Positions 17,020 to 24,797 of a stretch of 64,000 bases of DNA are shown piece after piece. The stretch comes from Pseudomonas sp. L5B5. Lineage in GTDB: Bacteria > Pseudomonadota > Gammaproteobacteria > Pseudomonadales > Pseudomonadaceae. Each line of letters opens with the position of its first letter. Position 1 is the first letter of the stretch. The notes under the pieces are model-generated. The model saw only the letters and a list, made by a program, of their open reading frames with translations, was not told the DNA's origin and did no database searches. The DNA lies in assembly GCF_020520285.1 (NCBI RefSeq), contig NZ_CP084742.1, positions 4,092,001 to 4,156,000 on the forward strand, in the 5' to 3' direction. Position numbers and translations under genes: made by a program.

Positions 17020-17958
17020 ATGGAAACCCGAGCCCATCACGTACTGATCGGCCTGTTCACGGTGATCTTGGTGGCTGGCGCCTTGCTGTTCGGCCTGTGG
17101 CTGGCCAAGTCCAGCGTCGACAGCGCCTTCCAGGACTACGAGATCGTCTTCAACGAGGCCGTCAGCGGCCTGTCCCGGGGCAGCTCGGTGCAGTACAGCG
17201 GGATCAAGGTCGGCGACGTGGTCAACCTGCGCCTGGACCCCAAGGACCCGCGCCGGGTCCTGGCACAGATCCGCCTGGGCGGCGACACGCCGATCAAGGA
17301 AGACACCCAGGCCAAGCTGGCGCTGACCGGCATCACCGGCACCTCGATCATCCAGCTCAGTGGCGGCACGCCCCAGAGCCCGCCGCTCAAGGGCAAGAAC
17401 GGCCAGTTGCCGACCATCACCGCGTCGCCATCGCCCATCGCCCGGCTGCTGAACAACAGCGATGACCTGATGACCGGGGTCAACCTGCTGCTGCACAACG
17501 CCAATCGCCTGTTCTCCCCGGAGAACGTGGGCCGGGTAAGCAACACCCTGGAGAACCTGCAGAAGACCACCGCCAGCATCGCCGACCAGCGCAATGACCT
17601 GCGCCAGCTGATGCAGCAACTGGGCACCATCACCAAGCAGACCAGCGCCATGCTCGAGCAGACCACCGCACTGATGCGCAACGCCAACGGCTTGCTCAAC
17701 GACCAGGGCCGGCAGATGTTCGGCAGCGCCGAGCAGGCCATGCGCTCGCTGGAGCAGAGCAGCGCCACCCTGAACCAGTTGCTGACGGACAATCAGGACT
17801 CACTGAACAACGGCATGCAGGGCCTCAACGGCCTGGCACCGGCCGTACGCGAACTGCGCGAGACCATGAGCTCCCTGCGGGCCATTACCCGCCGCCTGGA
17901 AGCCAATCCCGGCGGTTACCTGCTGGGCAACGAGAAGAACAAGGAGTTCACGCCATGA
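17020..17958 (+). CDS. MlaD/MCE family substrate-binding protein
   Basis: A 312-residue protein with an N-terminal membrane anchor (VLIGLFTVILVAGALLFGLW). An MCE domain follows at residues about 40-120, with typical VSGLSRGSSVQYSGIKVG and LALTGITGTSIIQLSGG. A long helical C-terminal region of about 160 residues is rich in Gln/Asn/Leu heptads and probably forms coiled coils, as in longer MCE proteins. It sits in the periplasm and passes lipid between the ABC transporter and the outer membrane. ATG 17020 matches the domain start. The stop overlaps the lipoprotein start (ATGA). Confidence 0.93.
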   Translation: METRAHHVLIGLFTVILVAGALLFGLWLAKSSVDSAFQDYEIVFNEAVSGLSRGSSVQYSGIKVGDVVNLRLDPKDPRRVLAQIRLGGDTPIKEDTQAKLALTGITGTSIIQLSGGTPQSPPLKGKNGQLPTITASPSPIARLLNNSDDLMTGVNLLLHNANRLFSPENVGRVSNTLENLQKTTASIADQRNDLRQLMQQLGTITKQTSAMLEQTTALMRNANGLLNDQGRQMFGSAEQAMRSLEQSSATLNQLLTDNQDSLNNGMQGLNGLAPAVRELRETMSSLRAITRRLEANPGGYLLGNEKNKEFTP

Positions 17959-18575
17959 AGCGTGCCTGTCGCCTGTTTGTTCCACTGGCCCTGGGAGCCG
18001 CCCTGGCCCTGGGCGGCTGCACGATCCTGCCCCAGAGCGAGCCGCTGGACATCTACCGCCTGCCGGTCGGCCAGGCCAGCACGGCGGCCAAGGCCCTGCC
18101 GTGGTCCCTGCAATTGCTCAAGCCCCAGGCCAGCGATGCCCTGAACAGCGCGCGGATCGCGGTGATTCCAGAAGGTGACCTGATCAGCAGCTACAAGGCT
18201 TCGCGCTGGACCGATCCGGCGCCGATCCTGTTACGCAACCGTCTGCTGGACGGGTTCCAGCGCGACGGCCGGGTCCAGCTGCTGAGCACCGATGACAGCA
18301 ACCTGCAGACCGACCTGGCCCTGGGCGGCGATCTGCAGGCCTTCCAGACCGAGTACCAGGGCAAGGCCGCCCAGGTGGTGATCCGCCTGGATGCGCGGCT
18401 GATCCGTGGGGCTGACCAGAAGATCCTCGCCAGCCGGCGCTTTGAAGTGCGCCAGCCGCTGGCCGAGACCCGGGTGCCGGCGGTAGTGGCCGGGTTCGGC
18501 CAGGCCGGCGACGTGCTGGCCCGTCAGGTGGTGGACTGGGCCGTGGGGCAGGGCAGCCAGGCCGTCAGGCGCTGA
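17955..18575 (+). CDS. ABC-type transport auxiliary lipoprotein (PqiC/YmbA-like)
   Basis: A 206-residue lipoprotein. The signal peptide ends in the lipobox LGGC (C22), and the mature part has the YmbA/PqiC-like features ILLRNRLLDGFQRDGR and a C-terminal amphipathic helix. Such lipoproteins attach MCE systems to the outer membrane. It is the last gene of the Mla-type operon (four-base overlap with the MCE gene) and converges on the SpmA/SpmB-like gene. Confidence 0.9.
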   Translation: MKRACRLFVPLALGAALALGGCTILPQSEPLDIYRLPVGQASTAAKALPWSLQLLKPQASDALNSARIAVIPEGDLISSYKASRWTDPAPILLRNRLLDGFQRDGRVQLLSTDDSNLQTDLALGGDLQAFQTEYQGKAAQVVIRLDARLIRGADQKILASRRFEVRQPLAETRVPAVVAGFGQAGDVLARQVVDWAVGQGSQAVRR

Positions 18576-18605
18576 AGTTCGCGCGGTGGGCAGGCTGACG
18601 AAGGG

Positions 18606-19835
18606 TCAGCCAAAGAACCAGTAGCAGACGGCGATCGCCGCCACCACGCCGGCAAACTCCGCCAGCAGGGCGCAGCCCACCGCGTGGCGCACCCGCTGGA
18701 TGCCCACCGCGCCGAAATACACCGCCAGCACATAGAAGGTCGTTTCCGTGCTGCCCTGGACAGTCGCCGCCACCAGGGCCGGAAAACTGTCCACCCCCTG
18801 GGTCTGCATGGTCTCGATCAGCATGGCCCGGGCCGCACTGCCGGAGAACGGCTTGACCAGGGCAGTGGGCAGGGCATCGACGAAGCGCGTGTCCCAACCG
18901 GCCCATCCCACCAGATGACGAATCCCGTCGAGGCCAAAGTCCAGGGCCCCGGAAGCGCGCAGCACGCCGATGGCGCAGAGCATGGCCACCAGGTACGGCA
19001 GCAGGCTCTTGGCAACGTCGAAACCCTCCTTGGCGCCCTCGACGAAGGCCTCGTAGACCTTGACCTTGCGCAACGCACCGATCACCAGGAACAGCATGAT
19101 CAGGCCGAACAGCGTCAAGTTGCCCAGGATCGACGACAGCGATGCCAGGGCCGCCGCCGACAGGCTCGCCAGCAGCGCCATGAAGGCCCCCAGGGCCAGG
19201 GCGCCGGGGATCAGGTAGGCCAGCACCACCGGGTCCCACAGCTTGAGGCGCTGCATCACCGCCACCGACAGCAGGCCCACCAGGGTCGAGGCACTGGTCG
19301 CCAGCAGGATCGGCAGGAACACCAGGGTCGGGTCCGCCGCGCCTTGCTGGGCGCGATACATGAAGATGGTGACCGGCAGCAGGGTCAGGGATGAGGCGTT
19401 GAGCACCAGGAACAGGATCTGCGCGTTGCTCGCGGTGGTGGCGCTGGGGTTGAGCTCTTGCAGGGCGCGCATGGCCTTGAGGCCGATGGGCGTGGCGGCG
19501 TTGTCCAGGCCCAGGCCGTTGGCCGCGAAGTTCAGCGTGATCAGGCCCAGGGCCGGATGCCCCGGCGGCACTTCCGGCATCAAGCGCTTGAACAGCGGCC
19601 CGAGCGCCTTGGCCAGCCACTCGACGATACCGGCCTTCTCGGCGATGCGCAGGAAGCCCAGCCACAGGGTCAGGGTGCCGAACAGCAGCACCATCACCTC
19701 GACCGACAGCTTGGCCATGGCAAAGATGCTTTCCACCATGGCAGCGAAGATCCCGGCGTTGCCCCCCACCAGCCACTGCGCCAGGGCGGAAACGGTTGCC
19801 ACGATAAAGAAGCCAAGCCACAGGCCATTGAGCAT
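18606..19835 (-). CDS. Nucleoside-recognition / spore maturation SpmA-SpmB fusion membrane protein
   Basis: A 409-residue membrane protein with about ten helices. It contains two nucleoside-recognition ('Gate') domains, corresponding to Bacillus SpmA and SpmB joined in one chain. The first is seen in NFAANGLGLDNAATPIGLKA, the second in KPFSGSAARAMLIETM and VQGSTETTFYVLAVYFGA. Gram-negative members do not sporulate, and the substrate is unknown. The gene is single, reading toward the Mla operon, and ends 30 bases from it without an obvious terminator. Confidence 0.87.
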   Translation of the reverse strand: MLNGLWLGFFIVATVSALAQWLVGGNAGIFAAMVESIFAMAKLSVEVMVLLFGTLTLWLGFLRIAEKAGIVEWLAKALGPLFKRLMPEVPPGHPALGLITLNFAANGLGLDNAATPIGLKAMRALQELNPSATTASNAQILFLVLNASSLTLLPVTIFMYRAQQGAADPTLVFLPILLATSASTLVGLLSVAVMQRLKLWDPVVLAYLIPGALALGAFMALLASLSAAALASLSSILGNLTLFGLIMLFLVIGALRKVKVYEAFVEGAKEGFDVAKSLLPYLVAMLCAIGVLRASGALDFGLDGIRHLVGWAGWDTRFVDALPTALVKPFSGSAARAMLIETMQTQGVDSFPALVAATVQGSTETTFYVLAVYFGAVGIQRVRHAVGCALLAEFAGVVAAIAVCYWFFG

Positions 19836-19887
19836 CGGTCATATCCCTCGGAAGATGCGGCGAATGATAGCGGGGGCCGCAGAAACG

Positions 19888-19914
19888 ACAAACCCCGGTT
19901 CAACCGGGGTTTGT
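19888..19914 (-). terminator. Terminator of gltP
   Basis: A 13-bp perfect inverted repeat (ACAAACCCCGGTT / AACCGGGGTTTGT) lies 22 bases past the gltP stop on the minus strand. It stands between gltP and the start of the SpmA/SpmB-like gene, so those two are separate transcripts. Confidence 0.85.
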
Positions 19915-19935
19915 TCAATTCACACGCCTGGGGCT

Positions 19936-21267
19936 TCAGCCTTTGGTGATTTCACCGGCCGGCAGCTTTTCCTTGCTGCGCCAGTGCGGCAGGGAATTCC
20001 AGTAGCGCTGGCCCTTGGCATCGTCGTACATGCCTTCCCAACGGGCGATCACCAGCACCGCCAGGGCGTTGCCGATCACGTTCAGGGCGGTACGCGCCAT
20101 GTCCATCACGCGGTCGACGCCTGCGATGAAGGCCAGGCCTTCCAGCGGGATGCCCACGCTGCCCAGGGTGGCCAGCAGGACCACGAAGGACACGCCCGGA
20201 ACCCCGGCGATACCCTTGGAGGTGACCATCAGGGTCAGGACCAGCAGCAGTTGCTGGCTGATGGACAGGTCGATGCCGTACAGCTGGGCGATGAAGATCG
20301 CCGCGATGCTCTGGTACAGGGTCGAACCGTCGAGGTTGAAGGAGTAGCCGGTCGGCACCACGAAGCTGCAGATGGCCTTCGGCGCGCCGTAGGCTTCCAT
20401 CTTCTCGATCACCCGCGGCAGCACGGTTTCCGAGCTGGCGGTGGAGTAGGCCAGGACCAGCTCATCCTTGAAGATGCGCATCAGCTTGATCACCGAGAAG
20501 CCGAACAGGCGGGCGATCAGGCCCAGGACAACGAAGGCGAAGAAGGCGATGGCCAAGTAGACCAGGATCACCAGCTTGGCCAGCGGCAGCAGCGAGGCGA
20601 AACCGAAGTTGGCGACGGTCACCGCGATCAGCGCGAACACACCGATAGGGGCGTAGTTCATGATCATGTGGGTGACCTTGAACATGGTTTCCGAAACGCC
20701 CTGGAACATCTTCACCAACGGCTCGCGCAGGTCGGCCTGCAGGCTCGACAGGCCCAGGCCGAACAGCACCGAGAAGAAGATGATCGGCAGCATCTCGCCA
20801 CGGGCCATGGCCGCGAAGATGTTCGATGGAATCAGGTTGAGGATGGTCTCGATGAACGCGTGTTCATGCTGTACCTCGGCCGCGGTGGCCTGGTACTTGG
20901 AGATGTCCACGGTGCCCAGGGTGCTCATGTCGATGCCTGCGCCCGGATGGAACAGGTTGGCCAGCAGCAGGCCGACGACGATGGCGATGGTGGTGACGAT
21001 TTCGAAATAGATGATGGTCTTGAGGCCGATGCGGCCCAGCTTCTTGGCGTCGCCGACTCCGGCGATGCCGACCACCAGCGAGGAAATGACGATCGGGATG
21101 ACGATCATCTTGATCAAGCGGATAAAGATATCGCCCGCAGGTTGCAGGACGTTGCTGATCCACCAGGCTTTTTCAGCACTGAAATGGTTGAGCAGTGCGC
21201 CGATCGCAATACCCAGGACCAGACCGATGAGGATCTGCCAGGCGAGGCTTAATTTGGCCTTCTTCAT
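19936..21267 (-). CDS. gltP: Proton (or sodium)/glutamate-aspartate symporter GltP
   Basis: A 443-residue dicarboxylate/amino acid:cation symporter of the DAACS family with eight membrane helices and two re-entrant loops. Diagnostic sequences are AYSTASSETVLPRVIEKME, SFVVPTGYSFNLDGSTLYQS and TSKGIAGVPGVSFVVLLATL. It takes up glutamate and aspartate. The family assignment is certain; the name gltP rests on overall similarity as recalled. A terminator follows. The upstream region holds a 15-base palindrome, ATGCCGAATCGGCAT (21456-21470), which could be an operator. Confidence 0.92.
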   Translation of the reverse strand: MKKAKLSLAWQILIGLVLGIAIGALLNHFSAEKAWWISNVLQPAGDIFIRLIKMIVIPIVISSLVVGIAGVGDAKKLGRIGLKTIIYFEIVTTIAIVVGLLLANLFHPGAGIDMSTLGTVDISKYQATAAEVQHEHAFIETILNLIPSNIFAAMARGEMLPIIFFSVLFGLGLSSLQADLREPLVKMFQGVSETMFKVTHMIMNYAPIGVFALIAVTVANFGFASLLPLAKLVILVYLAIAFFAFVVLGLIARLFGFSVIKLMRIFKDELVLAYSTASSETVLPRVIEKMEAYGAPKAICSFVVPTGYSFNLDGSTLYQSIAAIFIAQLYGIDLSISQQLLLVLTLMVTSKGIAGVPGVSFVVLLATLGSVGIPLEGLAFIAGVDRVMDMARTALNVIGNALAVLVIARWEGMYDDAKGQRYWNSLPHWRSKEKLPAGEITKG

Positions 21268-21455
21268 ATCATTACCCTTACTTCAGTTGGACTCGGGCTG
21301 ATGCGCGAACTGCAACGCTCAATGGCGGAAAAGTCTGTGCATCGGCCCCCGTATAAGGTCATCCCGAGCGAGCAATTACGGCTCTCTGCGGGCGAAAAAA
21401 GGCGCAACTATTCCGATGCAAGGGAGGCGCGTCTAATGCCGTAAACGCCTACCCT

Positions 21456-21470
21456 ATGCCGAATCGGCAT
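21456..21470. promoter_or_regulatory. Perfect 15-base palindrome upstream of gltP
   Basis: ATGCCGAATCGGCAT reads the same on both strands apart from its central base. It lies 189 bases upstream of the gltP start in a gene-free region. It may bind a dimeric regulator, but no known consensus is recognised. Confidence 0.35.
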
Positions 21471-21672
21471 GAGTTTTTCGAAACAAAACGAGCGTCCCAA
21501 CCGGTTCGAATACGACATTTCGGCAGGCCAGAATACCGTGAAACGGCCATTTCAGGCGGCGTGCAGGCTTGTCGGAAGGGTCAGGAAAAGGTCTGAAAAC
21601 AGTTCGGAATGTTCTGATTCGGGTGCCTTGGAACGCTCTGGACTTTCCCCAAAGTTTCTCGATATACGGTCG

Positions 21673-21836
21673 CAGAGAAACACCAGGAAACGTTTGACCG
21701 ACGTCAAAGGAAGATTTTTCAGCTACTAGCGCAGGATTTGATGCCAAGGGCTCTGGAATCGGTTTCGTGTCGTCCAAGCACGCCGCAAGCTCGTCAGGCC
21801 GATGTAGACCCGGGAGCTTGCGCCGTCGCTTTTTTC
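21673..21836 (+). ncRNA. Candidate small RNA in the gltP-ivy gap (speculative)
   Basis: The 728-base gap 21268-21995 contains no convincing gene. On the plus strand a TATACG box (21663-21668) could start a transcript near 21673. The stretch that follows has several GGA motifs (CAGGAAACG, AAAGGAAGA, GCAGGATTT, CTGGAATC). It then meets a 9-bp stem CGCAAGCTC / GAGCTTGCG (21784-21792, 21814-21822) and a run of six T at 21831-21836. The T-run is eight bases from the stem, which weakens the terminator reading. No GacA box (TGTAAG) is seen. Low confidence. Confidence 0.2.
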
Positions 21837-21995
21837 CTGACCCGGCCCTTGCGGAGGCACTCCCTGTACCCCTAGGTCACTCCGATCACGTGTCGATCAG
21901 AACATCCCGGCCCCCTGGTCATGCACGTGCCCTCCTCGGGTCGTGCAACAGCCGAAAGCGCCTCTAGCCCTTTCGTCTATTCGGGTGACTCGAAC

Positions 21996-22460
21996 TCAGT
22001 ACCAGTTCGGGTCCTTCCTCAGTTGCTCCTTGAGCAATTCCTGCATACCTGGCTCGGGCTTGCCGAGGAAACGGTAGTTGGCATGCCGGGTAGGAGATTT
22101 GTCGGCGGGCAGTCCAGCCGGCACTTCGACAAGCAATCCATAGGCATGCTTCTTGTCGAAACCGAAAGCCACGATCAGGCGCTGGCTGCGGCAAGTCTGG
22201 GCGGTTTCGCACAAGGGGCCGACCAGGTACTTGTCGCCATCCTCCTCTACTGCATTCATTTGCTCGGCATCGCCGGACAGGTTCATCACCCATTCGGGCA
22301 AGCGTTCTTCCTTATGCACGACGTCCTGCCAGGTCTCTCGGAACTGCGGGTCCGAATTGAGCAACTGGTTGGCACGTGCCTGGCCATCGTTGGCCGCGGA
22401 CGCCAGGGTACTGGCGCCCAACAGCAGCGCGACGGCCAGGGTCTTGTAGGAGAATCCCAT
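21996..22460 (-). CDS. Ivy-family (inhibitor of vertebrate lysozyme-like) periplasmic protein
   Basis: A 154-residue exported protein with signal peptide MGFSYKTLAVALLLGASTLA ending ASA. The mature part has family features: LPEWVMNLSGDAEQM, then a Cys-bounded loop CETAQTC followed by RSQRLIVAFGFDKKHAYGLL. In active Ivy proteins the loop is CKPHDC, and its His plugs the lysozyme active site. Here the loop has five residues between the cysteines and no His, so it may not inhibit c-type lysozyme. The start is ATG 22460, two bases after the DUF1328 gene, forming one operon. Confidence 0.8.
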   Translation of the reverse strand: MGFSYKTLAVALLLGASTLASAANDGQARANQLLNSDPQFRETWQDVVHKEERLPEWVMNLSGDAEQMNAVEEDGDKYLVGPLCETAQTCRSQRLIVAFGFDKKHAYGLLVEVPAGLPADKSPTRHANYRFLGKPEPGMQELLKEQLRKDPNWY

Positions 22461-22462
22461 GG

Positions 22463-22627
22463 TCAGCCCCGGCCGCGACGGCCAAAGAAGAACGATGCGA
22501 TGAACATCACCAGGAACACTACGAAGAGAATCTTGGCGATCCCGGTGGCCGTGCCCGCGATACCACCGAAGCCCAGGACGGCAGCGACGATGGCGATGAT
22601 CAGGAATGTGATTGCCCAACTCAGCAT
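22463..22627 (-). CDS. DUF1328 (YtjA-like) small membrane protein
   Basis: A 54-residue inner-membrane protein, [20 protein letters not shown] followed by a Gly-rich turn, a second helix ([18 protein letters not shown]) and a basic tail RRGRG. This is the standard DUF1328 layout of two short helices. AAGGAG lies 7 bases upstream of ATG 22627. It is transcribed with the Ivy-like gene. Members of this family are often induced by envelope stress, but function is unknown. Confidence 0.9.
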   Translation of the reverse strand: MLSWAITFLIIAIVAAVLGFGGIAGTATGIAKILFVVFLVMFIASFFFGRRGRG

Positions 22628-22677
22628 GATGATTCTCCTTACTCTTCTCTATTGGAAATGCTGCCTGCATGGCCAGC

Positions 22678-22699
22678 CGGGTCAGCGGGGGCAGACCCG
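22678..22699 (-). terminator. Hairpin between the two small membrane-protein genes
   Basis: A 6-bp GC stem CGGGTC / GACCCG with a 10-base loop in the gap between the 94-residue protein gene and the DUF1328 gene. There is no T-run, so it may only weaken read-through. Confidence 0.35.
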
Positions 22700-22723
22700 A
22701 CCGTGGTGCTCTGGACGGGATGC

Positions 22724-23008
22724 CTAGAACACCCAGCGTTCCTGGCGTGGCGACTCAAGCACCGGTTGCGCCTGGTCGACGGTCATCAGTTGTACGGGTG
22801 ATGAGCCGGTGAGCGAACTGCTCACCGGAGTGAAATGGGTCTGGGTCAGGTGCTGGACCGCCATGCGAGGAGCGGGCGCCTGGGTGTCTTGCCAGCGCTG
22901 GAACTGCTGCCCCGCGATCAGGGTGACCAGCAACGCAAGGCTGGCAAACAGGCCTTGCTGCAGGTGCAGTGGCGCAATGCGCAATTGGGCGAGACGTTGG
23001 CGATTCAT
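22724..23008 (-). CDS. Conserved hypothetical single-pass membrane protein upstream of algB
   Basis: A 94-residue protein. It has a basic N-terminus (MNRQRLAQLR), one hydrophobic helix (GLFASLALLVTLIAGQQF) and a Gln/Ser/Pro-rich tail ending ERWVF. It is probably anchored in the inner membrane with the tail in the periplasm. No domain is recognised. It is divergent from algB and in the same direction as the DUF1328-ivy pair, about 97 bases before it. The ribosome site is GGGAGG, about 9 bases from ATG 23008. Confidence 0.6.
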   Translation of the reverse strand: MNRQRLAQLRIAPLHLQQGLFASLALLVTLIAGQQFQRWQDTQAPAPRMAVQHLTQTHFTPVSSSLTGSSPVQLMTVDQAQPVLESPRQERWVF

Positions 23009-23232
23009 CCTGGAATACCTCCCACGGCAGTGGTGATGTTGTTATGCGATATGGAGAGGACATTGCAGACTGCATGCCAGGTTTTTATCACCTATAAAAA
23101 CCTTTAAAATCAATTAGTTATGAAACATCATCAAAATCTGTCGCGACGCATCCTGCACGATGACCGCGTGTGGAGCCGTGCGAAATGCACGATCGACCCG
23201 CGCCAGACCGAATGCTTTCTGACTTTTGGTGG

Positions 23233-23260
23233 GAACTTTGCTGATCCGCGAATAGCCTGA
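23233..23260 (+). promoter_or_regulatory. AlgU (sigma-22)-type promoter for algB-kinB
   Basis: GAACTT at 23233-23238, a 17-base spacer and CCTGA at 23256-23260 closely match the AlgU/RpoE consensus GAACTT-N16/17-TCTGA. The site lies 180 bases upstream of algB. AlgU (AlgT) dependence of algB is established in P. aeruginosa, which supports the call. The rest of the 432-base gap (23009-23440) is AT-rich, with TCAATTAGTTA repeated at 23110 and 23313 and an inverted repeat TGACTAA/TTAGTCA (23292, 23321). Confidence 0.65.
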
Positions 23261-23440
23261 TACAGACCGGTATCTGCGCAACGTCTCTTGTTGACTAAAA
23301 AATTCATTAATTTCAATTAGTTAGTCATTTGGCCCGGAGAGATCTAACCTCCAAGGCGCAGAATCGATCAGAATCAACCTTGCAACTTGCCCGATTTTTC
23401 CGGGACTAAATCAGATCGTTCATTTAAGGAGCCTGGGAAA

Positions 23441-24787
23441 ATGGAGTCAGCGCCGGAGAATCAAGGCCGCATCCTCTTGGTGGACGACGAGTCCGCCATC
23501 CTTCGCACCTTTCGTTACTGCCTGGAAGACGAGGGATACACCGTCGCCACCGCCAACAGCGCGGCCCAGGCGGATGCCCTGTTGCAGCGCCAGGTGTTCG
23601 ACCTGTGCTTCCTCGACCTGCGCCTGGGCGAGGACAACGGCCTCGACGTACTGGCCCAGATGCGAGTCCAGGCGCCCTGGATGCGGGTGGTTATCGTCAC
23701 GGCCCACTCCGCCGTGGACACGGCGGTGGACGCGATCCAGGCCGGCGCCGCCGACTATCTGGTCAAGCCCTGTAGCCCTGATCAACTGCGCCTGGCCACT
23801 GCCAAGCAGCTCGAGGTCCGCCAGCTCTCGGCGCGCCTGGAGGCGCTGGAAGGCGAAGTGCGCAAGCCCCGCGACGGCCTGGACTCCCACAGCCCGGCCA
23901 TGAAGGTGGTGCTGGAAACCGCTCGCCAGGTCGCCACTACCGACGCCAACATCCTCATCCTCGGCGAGTCCGGCACCGGCAAGGGCGAGCTGGCGCGGGC
24001 GATTCATGGCTGGAGCAAGCGCGCCAAGAAGTCCTGTGTGACCATCAACTGCCCGTCGTTGACCGCCGAGTTGATGGAAAGCGAACTCTTCGGCCACAGC
24101 CGCGGCGCCTTCACCGGGGCCAGCGAGAGCACCCTAGGCCGGGTCAACCAGGCCGATGGCGGGACACTGTTCCTCGACGAAATCGGTGACTTCCCGCTGA
24201 CCCTGCAACCCAAGTTGCTGCGCTTCATCCAGGACAAGGAATACGAGCGGGTCGGCGATCCCGTGACCCGCCGGGCCGACGTGCGCATCCTCGCCGCCAC
24301 CAACCTCAACCTGGAAGACATGGTGCGCGACGGGCGCTTTCGCGAGGACCTGCTGTACCGGCTGAACGTCATCACCTTGCACCTGCCACCGCTGCGCGAA
24401 CGCAGCGAGGACATCCTGACCCTGGCCGACCGGTTCCTCGCGCGCTTCGTCAAGGAGTATGCGCGGCCAGCGCGAGGCTTCAGCGACGAAGCCCGCGACG
24501 CAATGCTGAACTACCGCTGGCCGGGCAATATCCGCGAGCTGCGCAACGTGGTGGAACGGGCGAGCATCATCTGCCCCCAGGAGCGAGTGGAAATCAGCCA
24601 CCTGGGCATGGCCGAGCAACCCACCAACAATGCCCCACGGATCGGTGCCGCCCTGAGCCTGGACGAACTGGAAAAGGCCCATATCGGCGCGGTGCTGGCC
24701 ACCAGCGACACCCTGGACCAGGCCGCCAGGACCCTGGGCATCGACGCATCGACCCTGTACCGCAAGCGCAAGCAGTACAACCTGTGA
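23441..24787 (+). CDS. algB: Sigma-54-dependent response regulator AlgB
   Basis: A 448-residue NtrC-family regulator that controls alginate genes and, in P. aeruginosa, virulence and light responses. Receiver domain: residues 10-125, with D59 as phospho-acceptor in FLDLRLGEDNG. AAA+ domain: residues about 145-370, with Walker A GESGTGKGELAR, the sigma-54 contact loop GAFTGA and Walker B GGTLFLDEIGDFP. C-terminal Fis-type helix-turn-helix (LDQAARTLGIDASTLYRKR). The start is ATG 23441 with AAGGAG 9 bases before it; the TTG at 23387 is less likely. It is followed after 10 bases by its kinase gene kinB. Confidence 0.96.
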   Translation: MESAPENQGRILLVDDESAILRTFRYCLEDEGYTVATANSAAQADALLQRQVFDLCFLDLRLGEDNGLDVLAQMRVQAPWMRVVIVTAHSAVDTAVDAIQAGAADYLVKPCSPDQLRLATAKQLEVRQLSARLEALEGEVRKPRDGLDSHSPAMKVVLETARQVATTDANILILGESGTGKGELARAIHGWSKRAKKSCVTINCPSLTAELMESELFGHSRGAFTGASESTLGRVNQADGGTLFLDEIGDFPLTLQPKLLRFIQDKEYERVGDPVTRRADVRILAATNLNLEDMVRDGRFREDLLYRLNVITLHLPPLRERSEDILTLADRFLARFVKEYARPARGFSDEARDAMLNYRWPGNIRELRNVVERASIICPQERVEISHLGMAEQPTNNAPRIGAALSLDELEKAHIGAVLATSDTLDQAARTLGIDASTLYRKRKQYNL

Positions 24788-24797
24788 ACAGGCCCTC

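Noticed and set aside
21600..21836. Gene for a GacA-controlled RsmX/Y/Z RNA
   Set aside because: GGA motifs are present but no TGTAAG GacA box and none of the regular stem-loops with exposed GGA that mark these RNAs; kept only as a weak sRNA candidate.
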